Assembly: GCA_022825665.1 (NCBI GenBank)
Contig: JAJDWI010000109.1
Coordinates: 1-43,043, forward strand
Direction: 5' to 3'
Source: Candidatus Poribacteria bacterium
GTDB lineage: Bacteria; Poribacteria; WGA-4E; WGA-3G
Length of the DNA: 43,043 nt
The position numbers and the translations under genes are program-made. Below the pieces are notes generated by a model. It did no database searches. It saw nothing but the letters and a program-made list of their open reading frames with translations, and was not told the origin of the DNA. Positions 1 to 9,037 of this stretch are shown piece after piece (the stretch's first letter is position 1; every line of letters begins with the position of its first letter).

Positions 1-250
1 TATCCTGAAAATCCTTGTTCAGACATAATACATGTTGGAGGTCGCTTTGCTCGTTCCGACCTACGGACTGTATGTGAGCATGCGGGTGAGGAAACCCTAC
101 CCACCGGTGAATGTCCGAGGCGCAATGAATTGCGCGACTACGAACGCGTTTTCTATAAATGGGAAGTTATTAATTAGAAATGGTATTAGGTTTCACTATA
201 AATCCTTGTTCAGACAAAGATGGGCATAGGAATCTCGCCCTACAATCTTA
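1..250. repeat. Intergenic repeat mosaic at left edge
   Basis: No convincing gene is present. The stretch is built from short modules that recur elsewhere in the window. A 'cctgaaaatccttgttcagaca' type module lies at the very start, and part of it recurs near 200-217; relatives occur near 26400 and 32150. A GC-rich hairpin module (gaggaaacc / ggtg) lies near 88-112. At about 119-152 is a copy of the 'gcgcaatgaattgcgcgac' repeat, in the form without the 35-nt palindrome seen in other copies. The small ORF across this region reads through the repeats and is not supported. Confidence 0.6.
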
Positions 251-263
251 ATCAAAGATTGGT

Positions 264-1247
264 TTAGTCAGGCACGCTAATTCGCTGTCCAGTATGTGCA
301 GATTCATGCAATGCATCAATGACACGCATATTCCCAAGCGTATCTGATATTGGGAGTAAGAGTGAGATGCCGTCTTCTACTGCTTTACAGAGATTTAATA
401 GTTCAGCGGTATAAGGATTCACACCATTAACACTAACAGTTTCTCCGTTGACAGTAAAATGTACCTCACCTTCTCTGTTTCCCCATGCCGACTGGACAAA
501 GATAGTGCCTTTGGTGCCAGTTACTTCATAGTTTTCTCGCCAAGTCCATCCGAAACTGCAATCAAATTGACCTGTGACACCATCACCAAAGTCCATTGTT
601 CCGATGAGTGTTTCCCACACATTGTTAATCGGTTCAAACTTCCCTGTTGCCCAGGCATACTGCGGTTCTCGTCCAATGAGGTGACGGATGATATTGATGC
701 AATAACATCCTAAATCCATCACCGCACCACCACCGAGATCCCCTCTTAACCGCCAATTTGTTCTGTCGGTGAGTCCCGTTGAAAAAGTGGAGCGCGCATA
801 TCGAACCTCTCCAATTGCACCCTCCTCAACTTTTTGCTTTACCGCCAACGTCAGTGGGTGATGCCGATACATAAACGCTTCCATCAAAAGGATGTTTGCA
901 TTTTCTGTAACTTGAATCATCTGTTCAAGTTGCGAAGTATTGACAGCAATTGGCTTTTCAACGAGGATTCCCTTAACACCACACCGCACTGCCTCCAGCA
1001 CATTTATGAGATGACTTGAGGGCCACGTAGCAACGACGAGGATGTCCGGATTCTGTTTTTCCAACATCTGCCGAAGGTCGTTGTAGGTGTTTTCAACTTC
1101 AAACTCAGTAGCAAATCGGGAGAGCGACTCAAATTTCTCATCACATGCCCCGACAATCTCAACTTCAGGAACGTTCCGCCAAGCGTTGCCGTGTGCGTAA
1201 GAAATACCACCACACCCAACGATTGCCACGCGATATTTTGTTGCCAT
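264..1247 (-). CDS. Gfo/Idh/MocA family oxidoreductase
   Basis: NAD(P)-dependent sugar or polyol dehydrogenase family protein of 327 residues, probably cytoplasmic; the substrate cannot be told. The N-terminal Rossmann fold shows VAIVGCGGISYAHG, with the usual acidic residue after strand 2 (VGACDE). The family EKP motif (GILVEKPIAVN) carries the expected catalytic lysine at about residue 98. The C-terminal half has the family's alpha/beta substrate domain (GGGAVMDLGCYCIN). An upstream in-frame GTG at 1256 would add three residues, but the ATG at 1247 has an AGGTG ribosome site 8 nt ahead and is preferred. The gap to the upstream dehydrogenase gene is about 12 nt, so the two are very likely co-transcribed. 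Confidence 0.9.
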   Translation of the reverse strand: MATKYRVAIVGCGGISYAHGNAWRNVPEVEIVGACDEKFESLSRFATEFEVENTYNDLRQMLEKQNPDILVVATWPSSHLINVLEAVRCGVKGILVEKPIAVNTSQLEQMIQVTENANILLMEAFMYRHHPLTLAVKQKVEEGAIGEVRYARSTFSTGLTDRTNWRLRGDLGGGAVMDLGCYCINIIRHLIGREPQYAWATGKFEPINNVWETLIGTMDFGDGVTGQFDCSFGWTWRENYEVTGTKGTIFVQSAWGNREGEVHFTVNGETVSVNGVNPYTAELLNLCKAVEDGISLLLPISDTLGNMRVIDALHESAHTGQRISVPD

Positions 1248-1259
1248 AGTTCTCACACC

Positions 1260-2231
1260 TTATAGTGAAGATACCTCTACAGGTCTATTCTCTTGTGCAG
1301 AAAGATTTGCAGCAAGTGATATTTCAAGCGTTTTGACAGCATCCGCATAAGGACTTAAAATCTGAGATGCATCACCACTACGAACAGCATTCACAAAAAC
1401 TTCATCAATTGTGGGACCGGGTTCAGTTTTTTCTACCCATTCACCATCTTCTTTAAAATGGACTCTTGCGGGATTCCAATTCAGCAGGTCACCTTCATAT
1501 AGAATGTCTAAAACATTAGCATTGTCCCAACCACCGCCGTATGCCCATGCTGATGTCATAGAACCGACGGCACCGCTACTAAATTGTAGTGACACAATAT
1601 AGCTATCTGGACAATCAATCTGTTTCAGGACGCGATTTGCTTGGTGCGAATAAACCGAATCCACATCTCCAAGTAAGTTCCGCATCATATCAAAAGTGTG
1701 TGTGGCTTGTTCAACCAATTGACCACCAGACTTATCCATTTGCCGCAACCAACCATCTGGATTACCTCTTCCGGTTCCGCACCAATACTTACCAACAACC
1801 ATGTTAATCGTCTTTCCTGCAAGGATTTCTTGGGTTATTTTTGTTGAACCGAGATAACGCAGTTGATAACCGACACAAGTAATTAAACCTGCTTTTGTAA
1901 CTGCAGCTTCTACCTCACGGGCAATATCCATGTTGATCGCAACCGGTTTCTCAACAAAGAACGGTAACCCGCGTTCAATCACATCTAACTCAGGTTGTCC
2001 ATGCACAAAGACAGGGAGACTTAGATAGATAGCATCTAAATCATCTCGTTCCAACATTGCGCGATGTTCTGTATACGGATCCGCATTGTGTTTTTCCGCT
2101 GCATTTTGTGCCTTTTGTGGAACAATATCACAAATCGCAACGACGTTTGCACCTTCCATTTCTGATAAACGATTCATGTGTCCATTCGCATTGCCACCAG
2201 AACCAATAAAACCAATTTTTATTTCTTTCAT
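1260..2231 (-). CDS. Gfo/Idh/MocA family oxidoreductase
   Basis: Second dehydrogenase of the same superfamily, 323 residues. The Rossmann glycine motif is at the N-terminus (IGFIGSGGNANGHM, residues 5-18), VVAICD follows strand 2, and the catalytic EKP motif is at residues 94-96 (FFVEKPVAIN). The central part (GGQLVEQATHTFDMMRNLLGD) carries the conserved histidine region of the family. It shares only the fold with the two flanking dehydrogenases, so it probably acts on a different but related sugar, inositol or uronate intermediate. It is the middle gene of a three-dehydrogenase minus-strand run and likely part of one operon. The exact substrate is unknown. Confidence 0.9.
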   Translation of the reverse strand: MKEIKIGFIGSGGNANGHMNRLSEMEGANVVAICDIVPQKAQNAAEKHNADPYTEHRAMLERDDLDAIYLSLPVFVHGQPELDVIERGLPFFVEKPVAINMDIAREVEAAVTKAGLITCVGYQLRYLGSTKITQEILAGKTINMVVGKYWCGTGRGNPDGWLRQMDKSGGQLVEQATHTFDMMRNLLGDVDSVYSHQANRVLKQIDCPDSYIVSLQFSSGAVGSMTSAWAYGGGWDNANVLDILYEGDLLNWNPARVHFKEDGEWVEKTEPGPTIDEVFVNAVRSGDASQILSPYADAVKTLEISLAANLSAQENRPVEVSSL

Positions 2232-2302
2232 ATTTTCCCTTTCTGTTAATAGAAATCTATAGCTGCTTATTATCCTAATTCTTGGATAATAAGCAGCTTT
2301 AA

Positions 2303-3517
2303 CTAACGCGCCTTGAAATTAACTTGTAACGCCTTTTCAATATCGTCACGCGGATGAATTCCATACTGTTCCTCAAAATTACGGTCAAATGCAGCTTCTT
2401 CGTCTGGATCAGATTTTAGTGGGAGTTGAATCGGTTGTCGCTTCATCTGAACAGAACGACGTGCTGCAATAACCATCTCCTGATCAGCCCTACCCATTTC
2501 TCCTGTCCAGATCGGTTGTGTATCTTCTCTCACCGCACGTCCAATTCCATCAAGCATTGTCGCAAGTGAAATACCTCCCTCTGAGATTTTGTCATGTCGG
2601 TAGGGGTTTAGCCATTCAACTGTCCCTCCAAGAGATTTTGGTAGTTCAACAAAGATACGCTGTAGAACCTTATCCTCACCATATTCTCTCTGAAATTCGT
2701 AAGTTTGTGCTCTTCCTGCGTTTTGGGTAATATCCTCATCTGTACAGACGTTGACAGTCTCACCACCAGATGCACCTTGATTGCCGTTTGTGATAATCGT
2801 ACCGCGTTCACCACACGTCTCAAAACCGACCAGTTTGTTCCGTCCGAGACACCCGTTCTTATTACCTACCATCGCGATACCGAGCCCACCGTTATCAAAA
2901 TCAACAGCGTAAAATTCCAGACCTTCTCGGTTGAAATCGCGCTTTGCCCTGTCAACATAAGGAGAAACAGGCATTGAATGCCCAATACTACTGACTGATG
3001 TAGGTGCAGCATTCATCCGACACCGTATCGCGGCAAGTCCGTGATAACCAGTCGTGGAAAATAGTCTGTAGCACTTATGCACCTTACCGATTACATCTTC
3101 CTGAATAAGTTTGCAAACAAACTGTTCAACAGGAACAAAGGGAAAGTTCTCTGAGGTTTGAAGTTTTACTCCGTTTTCAGCAGCATCCGTTATCATCATA
3201 TCCATCAAGCCGAGTGTAGGTGCAAGAGGGGTTTCCACATTATGTGAGATACCACACCGAGACAGATAACACGAGACGATATGATGTAATGGTGCAGGCA
3301 CGACAACATCACAAACATCGGGTGACATTTCCTGAACGAGTTTTCGGACATCGGTATATGCCTTAACACCGAGTCTCGCAGCACCCGCTTCTGCTGATTC
3401 CTGATGTGCATCACATACCGCGACGACTTCATAGGTATCCTTTAGGGCAGCAGCTGTTGACAAATGTGCTGAACCCCGTCGACCGTGACCGATTAATGCG
3501 TATTTTAGTCGTGACAT
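2303..3517 (-). CDS. Gfo/Idh/MocA family protein lacking the EKP lysine
   Basis: Longer member (404 residues) of the Gfo/Idh/MocA superfamily, first gene of the three-dehydrogenase run. The Rossmann motif ALIGHGRRGSAHL is at residues 7-19 and VVAVCDAH follows. At the position where active members have EKP it reads NVETPLAPT (about residues 93-101), so the usual catalytic lysine is replaced by threonine. The C-terminal half is also longer than in its neighbours and has a charged end. It may be a non-classical or non-catalytic member, or use another residue. The ATG has a GGAG box about 11 nt upstream. The gap to the next gene is about 70 nt. Confidence 0.85.
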   Translation of the reverse strand: MSRLKYALIGHGRRGSAHLSTAAALKDTYEVVAVCDAHQESAEAGAARLGVKAYTDVRKLVQEMSPDVCDVVVPAPLHHIVSCYLSRCGISHNVETPLAPTLGLMDMMITDAAENGVKLQTSENFPFVPVEQFVCKLIQEDVIGKVHKCYRLFSTTGYHGLAAIRCRMNAAPTSVSSIGHSMPVSPYVDRAKRDFNREGLEFYAVDFDNGGLGIAMVGNKNGCLGRNKLVGFETCGERGTIITNGNQGASGGETVNVCTDEDITQNAGRAQTYEFQREYGEDKVLQRIFVELPKSLGGTVEWLNPYRHDKISEGGISLATMLDGIGRAVREDTQPIWTGEMGRADQEMVIAARRSVQMKRQPIQLPLKSDPDEEAAFDRNFEEQYGIHPRDDIEKALQVNFKAR

Positions 3518-3550
3518 TTTTCAGTTACTCCGTTCAATATTCTCTTTTGG

Positions 3551-3665
3551 TGTTCTGTAGGATCGATTTCCGAATCTCGACTAATACATGATATTCGGGA
3601 ATCGGGGTCACCTCTCACAATATTTCTCATGCTGTAGGAGCGATCTCCGAATCGCGACTACTACA
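3551..3665. repeat. Two copies of a hairpin repeat (ctgtagga-cga-tccga-tcg)
   Basis: Two copies of an approximately 27-nt unit read 'ctgtaggatcgatttccg' onward at about 3551 and 'ctgtaggagcgatctccg' onward at about 3634, each with a self-complementary core (cgattTCCGAATcg type). A further copy sits near 35089 and a diverged one near 32115. This is a dispersed intergenic palindrome. Nothing else is seen in the gap between the dehydrogenase and WD40 genes. Confidence 0.6.
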
Positions 3666-3697
3666 TGAAACTTAACAGAACCATAAGTTAAATACAT

Positions 3698-5575
3698 TTA
3701 ATTGTCAAAATCAAGATCCCACAACAGCACGGTACCATCCGCACTCCCACTCACCAATGTCTTACCATCAGGACTAAACGCTAAACTATAGACTGTATAC
3801 CTATGTCCATGCAATGTTTTTATATGTGTACCTGTATCCACATTCCAAAGCCATATAGTTTTACCCCAATTTATACCACATGCCAACGTCTTACCATCAG
3901 GACTAAAGGCAACACACCTCACTCCATCCGGATACCCATCCAGCACATCAATAGTTTCACCGGATTTTGAATTCCACAATCGGACGGTTTTGTCATCGCT
4001 TGCACTGGCAATCATATTTCCATCAGGACTATAAGCGACACCTCTCACAGCAGCCGCATGTCCTTCCAACGTCAAGAGTAAAGTACGCGTTTGTGCATTC
4101 CAAGTTCGGACGGTGTTATCCGCACACCCGCTTGCAAACATAGATCCATCTGGACTGAATACTACACTATTGACAGGTTCCCTATTCACAGAAATCGTCC
4201 TGAACTTCTCACCTGTTGGCACTTTCCACAGTCGAATGTTACCATCTTGACCACTACTCATCAATATTTTTCCATTCGGACTGAGCGCGACACTATGTAC
4301 CCAATAGGTTTCGCCAACCATTGATGGCTGTGTTGCGTTTGTCGGTATATCCCACAAACACACAGTACTATCACGACTACCACTTGCCAATGTCTTTCCA
4401 TCTGTGCTGAACACGACGCTTATTACTTCCGATGTATGTGCTTTTATCTCTCTAATAAATTCCAAGGTCTGTGGATTCCAAAACTGAATGTAATGGTCAT
4501 GTTTCCCAATTGCCAACATTTTACCATCCGGACTAAACGCGGTACTATAGGCAATCCTGGGATGTCCTCTGATGATCCGAAGCTGTTCCGCGGTTTCTAC
4601 ATCCGACAAACGCACCGTGCCATCCCGACTCGCGCTAAACAATGTTTTGCCATCAGGACTAAACAAGACGCTATACGCCCAAGAATTATGCTCTGGAAAG
4701 TCTCGAAGATGTGTGCCAGTTTGCACATGCCATAGACTAATTTTTCTGTCTCGGCTACAACTTGCCAGTAACTGTCCATTTGGACTGAATGCCACGCTCA
4801 ACGCATTAGACCTAAATCCTACCAATGTTTGTAAGCGTTCACCTGTCTGCACATTCCATAGACACACGGTTTCGTCCGCAGCACCACTTGCCAACTTTTT
4901 CCCATCAGGACTGAACGCAACATCACAAACATATTTCGTATGCTCAGCAAACGTCTGTATGGATTCACCGGTTTGCACATCCCACAAGCGCAAAGTTGTG
5001 TCCTCACTTGAACTCGCCAATGTTGTACCATCCGGACTGAAATCTACACTTGTGACATCATCCGTATGTCCTGTTAACGTCCGAAGGTGTGCACTTGTCC
5101 GCACATCCCATAGACGGATGGTCTTATCTTTACTTGCACTCGCGAGTATAGTCCCATCTGGATTGAATGCAACGCCTCTTATCTCCCCTTCATGTCCTAC
5201 CATCGTGTGAAGCAGTGCACCGGTTTGCACATCCCACAAGCGCACGGTTTCATCTCTACTTCCGCTTGCTAAAAGAACCTCATCTGAACTAAACATAACG
5301 CTCAATACCTCATCGTTATGTTCTGTCAGCAAGGAAAGTGCTTCGTCAGTGTGTGCATCGTAAATCCAAATCCCGGTGCTACACGCTACAGCTAATAGAT
5401 TACCATCATCGGAAAGTGCAATGTTGCCCGTTATCCCACCTTTCCCGATCCGTACTTTTGTGCCTTCAGGTAAGTGCTGTAGATGCGAATCGGTTGCTTC
5501 TTGTGCGGTGGTGTTTAGAGGAATGGTGTATATTATTAACCAAATTGCTAATGTCAGAAGAAGTGTTTTTTGCAT
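3698..5575 (-). CDS. Secreted WD40 repeat protein (two-propeller)
   Basis: 625-residue protein with a Sec-type signal peptide (about residues 1-24: hydrophobic LLLTLAIWLIIYTIPL, then TTAQ cleavage region). The rest is an unbroken series of 14 WD40 repeats of about 41 residues, each with a V-x-FSPDG-K-LASGS-D-x-TVRLWD core. Fourteen blades fit two seven-bladed propellers. No catalytic domain is visible, so the likely role is a protein- or ligand-binding scaffold outside the cytoplasm. It lies directly downstream of a diverged tandem paralogue and is probably co-transcribed with it. The last 130 bp or so are almost identical to the paralogue while the rest is clearly diverged. Confidence 0.92.
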   Translation of the reverse strand: MQKTLLLTLAIWLIIYTIPLNTTAQEATDSHLQHLPEGTKVRIGKGGITGNIALSDDGNLLAVACSTGIWIYDAHTDEALSLLTEHNDEVLSVMFSSDEVLLASGSRDETVRLWDVQTGALLHTMVGHEGEIRGVAFNPDGTILASASKDKTIRLWDVRTSAHLRTLTGHTDDVTSVDFSPDGTTLASSSEDTTLRLWDVQTGESIQTFAEHTKYVCDVAFSPDGKKLASGAADETVCLWNVQTGERLQTLVGFRSNALSVAFSPNGQLLASCSRDRKISLWHVQTGTHLRDFPEHNSWAYSVLFSPDGKTLFSASRDGTVRLSDVETAEQLRIIRGHPRIAYSTAFSPDGKMLAIGKHDHYIQFWNPQTLEFIREIKAHTSEVISVVFSTDGKTLASGSRDSTVCLWDIPTNATQPSMVGETYWVHSVALSPNGKILMSSGQDGNIRLWKVPTGEKFRTISVNREPVNSVVFSPDGSMFASGCADNTVRTWNAQTRTLLLTLEGHAAAVRGVAYSPDGNMIASASDDKTVRLWNSKSGETIDVLDGYPDGVRCVAFSPDGKTLACGINWGKTIWLWNVDTGTHIKTLHGHRYTVYSLAFSPDGKTLVSGSADGTVLLWDLDFDN

Positions 5576-5637
5576 AAGTTGTTGTTATTTGTTAGTTATG
5601 GTGCGGTTTCCCAACTGTACCATAAGTGTCAATTTAA

Positions 5638-5752
5638 GGAGGAAACGCGTTCGTAGTCGCGCAATTTATTGCGCCTCTTACATTCACCGGTGGCGAGGTT
5701 TCCTAACCTCGCTTGTTATTTAAGGTCTAAGTAATTCTAAAATCCACTATGA
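5638..5752. repeat. Dispersed repeat copy without the 35-nt insert
   Basis: Contains the 'aaacgcgttcgtagtcgcgc' repeat, here with the uninterrupted junction 'attgcgcctcttac' at about 5668-5681, then a 'gaggtttcctaacctcgc' hairpin (about 5695-5712) and a 'gtctaagtaattctaaaat' module that overlaps the 3' end of the downstream WD40 reading frame. The same chain of modules recurs near 10120-10225 and 30240-30420. Confidence 0.6.
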
Positions 5753-5925
5753 TTATCAAGATCCCAAAACAGCACGGTACCATCCGCACTCCCACTCACC
5801 AATGTCTTACCATCAGGACTAAACGCTAAACTATAGACTGTATACCTATGTCCATACAATGTTTTTATATGTGTACCTGTATCCACATTCCATAGCCAAA
5901 TGGTATTACCAAAAGCATGCCACAT
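5737..5925 (-). pseudogene. Frameshifted 3' end of the second WD40 gene
   Basis: This reading frame carries the last one and a half WD40 repeats (NTIWLWNVDTGTHIK, then LAFSPDGKTLVSGSADGTVL and the end WDLDNHSGF). It continues the preceding WD40 gene after a one-base shift. Compared with the neighbouring paralogue, a base is missing at about 5909-5914 (TTTTGG where TTTTGGGG-type spacing is expected on the coding strand). It is either a real inactivating or truncating mutation or an assembly error. It should be read together with the main frame ending at 5865. Confidence 0.7.
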
Positions 5926-7619
5926 GCTAACGTCTTACCATCAGGACTAAACGCAACACTCTCCGCGCCATCCGGATGCCCTTTCAACACACGAATAGTT
6001 TCACCGGATTTTGAATTCCACAGGCGCACGGTTTTATCTTCACTTCCACTGGCTATCATCTTTCCATCAGGACTATAAGCCACAACTTTTACGTAATGCG
6101 TATGTCCTTCCAACGTCAAATGTAAAGTACCGGTCTGTACATCCCATATACGTACGATTTTATCCTCACTCCCACTTGCAAACATTGTCCCATCTGGACT
6201 GAACACTACACTGTGGACAGCATCCTTATTCACAGAAATCGTGTTGAGATTCTCTCCTGTCGGCACTTTCCACAGATTGATGTTACCATATTGATTCCCA
6301 CACGCTACTATTTTCCCATTCGGACTGAGTGCAACATTATGTATCCAATCACTTTCTCTAACCAGAGTTGGTTGTGTAGCGTTTGTTGGTATATCCCACA
6401 AACATACGGTATCATCATTACTCCCACTTGCCAATGTCTTTCCATCTGTGCTGAACACGACACTTACAACACTGAACCTATGTGCCTTTATCTCCCTAAT
6501 CAATTCAAATGTCTGTGTATCCCACAACTGGATAATAGGATCGTTTCTCCCAACTGCCAACATTTTGCCATCTGGACTAAATGCTACGCTATATACCTCC
6601 TGCGTGTGATTACCAAACATCCGTATCTGTTTTCCGGTTTGCACATCCCATAAACGAAAGGATCCATCCCGACTTGAACTCCAAAATGTCTTACCATCAG
6701 CATTAAACACAACATTATATCCCCAAGAACGGTGTCCTTCTAAGTCTTGAAGTTGCGTTCCTGTTGCCACATGCCACATTCGGATTGTTCCATCGCCGTT
6801 ACAACTTACCAATAACTGTCCATCCGGACTGAATGTAACGCTTAATGCAGTAGACTTAAATCCTCCCATCTGATGGAGTTCAATACCTGACTGTACATCC
6901 CATAGTCGTACGGTTTTGTCGTCACCAGCACTTGCCAGTTTTTTTCCATCGGAGGAGAACGCAACATCTATAACATATCGTGTATGTCCGGTAAACCTCT
7001 GGATCGATTCGCTGGTCTGCACATCCCATATACGTAAGGTCGTATCATCACTTGAGCTTGCCAGTGTATTACCATCTGGACTGAATTCCACACTTGTAAC
7101 ATCATTCGTATGTCCTGTTAACGTCTGAAGGTGTACACCTATTTCCACATCCCACAAACGGATGGTCGTGTCCTCACTCCCACTTGCTAATGTCTTTCCA
7201 TCAGGATTGAATGCAACACCTCCTGTATTCCCTTCATGTCCTGCCATTGTGTGAAGTAGTGAGCCAGTTTGAACATCCCACAGACGCACGGATTTATCAT
7301 TGCTTCCGCTTGCTATCATTGAACTGTCGGGACTGAAAGCCACACAACTAACCGAATCGGTATGTTCTGCAAGCATGTGGAGTGCCTTTTCTGTGTTTAC
7401 GTCGTAGATCCAAATCCCAGTATTGCACGCTACTGCTAATAGATTACCATCATCGGAAAGTGCGATGTTGCCTGTTATTCCGCCTTTTCCTAAACGTGCT
7501 TTCGCACTTTCGGGTAAGTGCTGTAGATGCCAATCGGTTGCTTCTTGTGCAATGGTGTTTAGAGGAATGGTGTGTATTATTAACCAAATTGATAATGTCA
7601 GAATAAGTCTTTTTTGCAT
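5865..7619 (-). CDS. Secreted WD40 repeat protein, 3' frameshift
   Basis: Tandem paralogue of the neighbouring WD40 gene. The start at 7619 is chosen because it gives the same signal peptide as the paralogue (MQKRLILTLSIWLIIHTIPL); the longer upstream extension would run into the DHDPS-family gene. It encodes the same WD40 repeat series, but near the thirteenth repeat the frame shifts and ends in an unrelated tail (GMLLVIPFGYGMWIQVHI). The true end of the gene is at 5737 in another frame. The truncated product would lack the closing blade of the second propeller. The gene probably encodes an extracytoplasmic scaffold, as for its neighbour. Confidence 0.85.
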   Translation of the reverse strand: MQKRLILTLSIWLIIHTIPLNTIAQEATDWHLQHLPESAKARLGKGGITGNIALSDDGNLLAVACNTGIWIYDVNTEKALHMLAEHTDSVSCVAFSPDSSMIASGSNDKSVRLWDVQTGSLLHTMAGHEGNTGGVAFNPDGKTLASGSEDTTIRLWDVEIGVHLQTLTGHTNDVTSVEFSPDGNTLASSSDDTTLRIWDVQTSESIQRFTGHTRYVIDVAFSSDGKKLASAGDDKTVRLWDVQSGIELHQMGGFKSTALSVTFSPDGQLLVSCNGDGTIRMWHVATGTQLQDLEGHRSWGYNVVFNADGKTFWSSSRDGSFRLWDVQTGKQIRMFGNHTQEVYSVAFSPDGKMLAVGRNDPIIQLWDTQTFELIREIKAHRFSVVSVVFSTDGKTLASGSNDDTVCLWDIPTNATQPTLVRESDWIHNVALSPNGKIVACGNQYGNINLWKVPTGENLNTISVNKDAVHSVVFSPDGTMFASGSEDKIVRIWDVQTGTLHLTLEGHTHYVKVVAYSPDGKMIASGSEDKTVRLWNSKSGETIRVLKGHPDGAESVAFSPDGKTLACGMLLVIPFGYGMWIQVHI

Positions 7620-7701
7620 AAAAGTGTTGTATTTTTTAGTATGGTAGTCTGTAGGTAGGGTGAAACGTCCCCCACCTACTTTTGGCGACATCCCGTTATC
7701 G

Positions 7702-8673
7702 TCAGTTGACGCAATTGTATCCAACCGACTCAAGTTCACTCCGAATTTTGTCAATCTCAGCAGAAGACAATTGACGTAGTGGTCGCCGCATCGTCATGGA
7801 TGGAAATCTACCCATCAACCATCTGGCACACTTCATCCGTTGGTGTGCGTCACTACTCGGTTCTCCGAAGTTATAAACAATCCGCGCCAACGTATCCACC
7901 TGATTACGCGCTTTACGCGCACCAATCAGATCATTATTGAGTGCTGCGTGGACTACTGCCACCATTAATTCGGGAACAAATCCTGCAAATCCGATGAGTG
8001 CACCATCACTACCTTCCAAAAGCGAAGCAAGTAGATATTCATCATGACAGGTTAAAATTGGCACATCGGGAGCAGCTTCCTTTAGTTGTTCATAGTCCCA
8101 TCGCCAACGCGCCATATCGCGGGTACCCATTTTTATACAGACAACTTGTGGGATTTTCACCATCTCCAACATCTCTTCAAGGGTATATCCAGCCTTCGTC
8201 CAAGCAGGATATTGATGCACAATGATAGGTATATCAGCACCTTCAGCGACATCTTGAAAATAGCCAACGGCAGTTTCAGGTGTTCTACCGAAACGTAACC
8301 AGTGATGTGCAGGCATCAATAGAATCGCATCTGCGCCTGCTTCCTTCGCTGCGAGCGCATCGTCAATTGCAGGCAAACTCCCTTCTGCGCTAACACCTGA
8401 AACGACTTTAACCTTATCACCAACTGCATCTGCAGTGATTTGAGTGACACGTTGCCGTTCAGGGAAACGGAGTGCCATAATTTCACCAGTATGTCCATTA
8501 CACACAACGCCTTTTATGCCGTCAACACTGGCAAGTTCCTGCATATATTCACGCAAACCTTCTTCATCTATCGATTCATCAGGGTGGAAAGGGCAGAGTG
8601 TTGCAGGAAATACACCTGCCCACGGATGGTGTTGCCACTTAAGATTCATGAGTTTATATATACCTCTCTTCAT
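7702..8673 (-). CDS. DHDPS/N-acetylneuraminate lyase family aldolase
   Basis: 323-residue class I aldolase/lyase of the dihydrodipicolinate synthase superfamily, a cytoplasmic TIM barrel acting through a Schiff base. The Schiff-base lysine is K181 in VVCIKMGTRD and the conserved tyrosine is Y155 in IIVHQYPAW. The carboxylate-binding loop is GHTGE (residues 60-64) rather than the usual G-T/S-TGE, which argues against a plain DapA and for a pyruvate- or keto-acid-using sugar-acid lyase. Its neighbourhood of Gfo/Idh/MocA dehydrogenases fits sugar or uronate catabolism. A later ATG at 8649 is an alternative start. A TATAAT-like box (minus strand, 8694-8699) lies just upstream, without a clear -35. 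Confidence 0.88.
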   Translation of the reverse strand: MKRGIYKLMNLKWQHHPWAGVFPATLCPFHPDESIDEEGLREYMQELASVDGIKGVVCNGHTGEIMALRFPERQRVTQITADAVGDKVKVVSGVSAEGSLPAIDDALAAKEAGADAILLMPAHHWLRFGRTPETAVGYFQDVAEGADIPIIVHQYPAWTKAGYTLEEMLEMVKIPQVVCIKMGTRDMARWRWDYEQLKEAAPDVPILTCHDEYLLASLLEGSDGALIGFAGFVPELMVAVVHAALNNDLIGARKARNQVDTLARIVYNFGEPSSDAHQRMKCARWLMGRFPSMTMRRPLRQLSSAEIDKIRSELESVGYNCVN

Positions 8674-8859
8674 TTACAAACGGGTGAAAATGCATTATAC
8701 ACTAATTTCCTCACACGCAATAAAAGGATTAACACGAAATTCCGTAATAAAAAATGAGTATTACTGATAGTTTAGAATGTAAGTTGGGTTTCTTGTGACA
8801 TCTATTGCTATCAATTAAGTATGTCTTCTTCCGTGTTGGAAAACTTCAAACCTGATTTA

Positions 8860-8980
8860 TGCTATACACCTTTTGTACCACTTGCACTGATGCTATGCTA
8901 CAGTCTCGGAGAGACGAAAGGTGTATAGCAAGTGTGGATCCCATTAATAGCAAGCCCCAGAGGGGCGAAAGGTGTGTCCG
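8860..8980. repeat. REP-like palindromes with a 'gaaaggtgtatagca' tail
   Basis: Two same-direction units: about 8901-8930 (cagtctcggagagacgaaag, then gtgtatagca) and about 8952-8979 (aagccccagaggggcgaaag, then gtgtg). Each has a short palindrome followed by the same tail. An inverted tail (tgctatacaccttttg) lies at about 8860-8877. The rest of the gap from 8674 to 9037 holds nothing else I can identify. Three further copies lie at 35125-35358. Confidence 0.7.
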
Positions 8981-9037
8981 TAAATTGACCTATAGGTTTC
9001 CGTTGTTATACCAAACCAAATCATTTGTAGGCTAACA

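Noticed and set aside
4572-5210. 212-residue plus-strand ORF across the WD40 gene
   Set aside because: Antisense shadow of a strongly repetitive WD40 coding sequence; the repeat pattern follows the WD40 periodicity.
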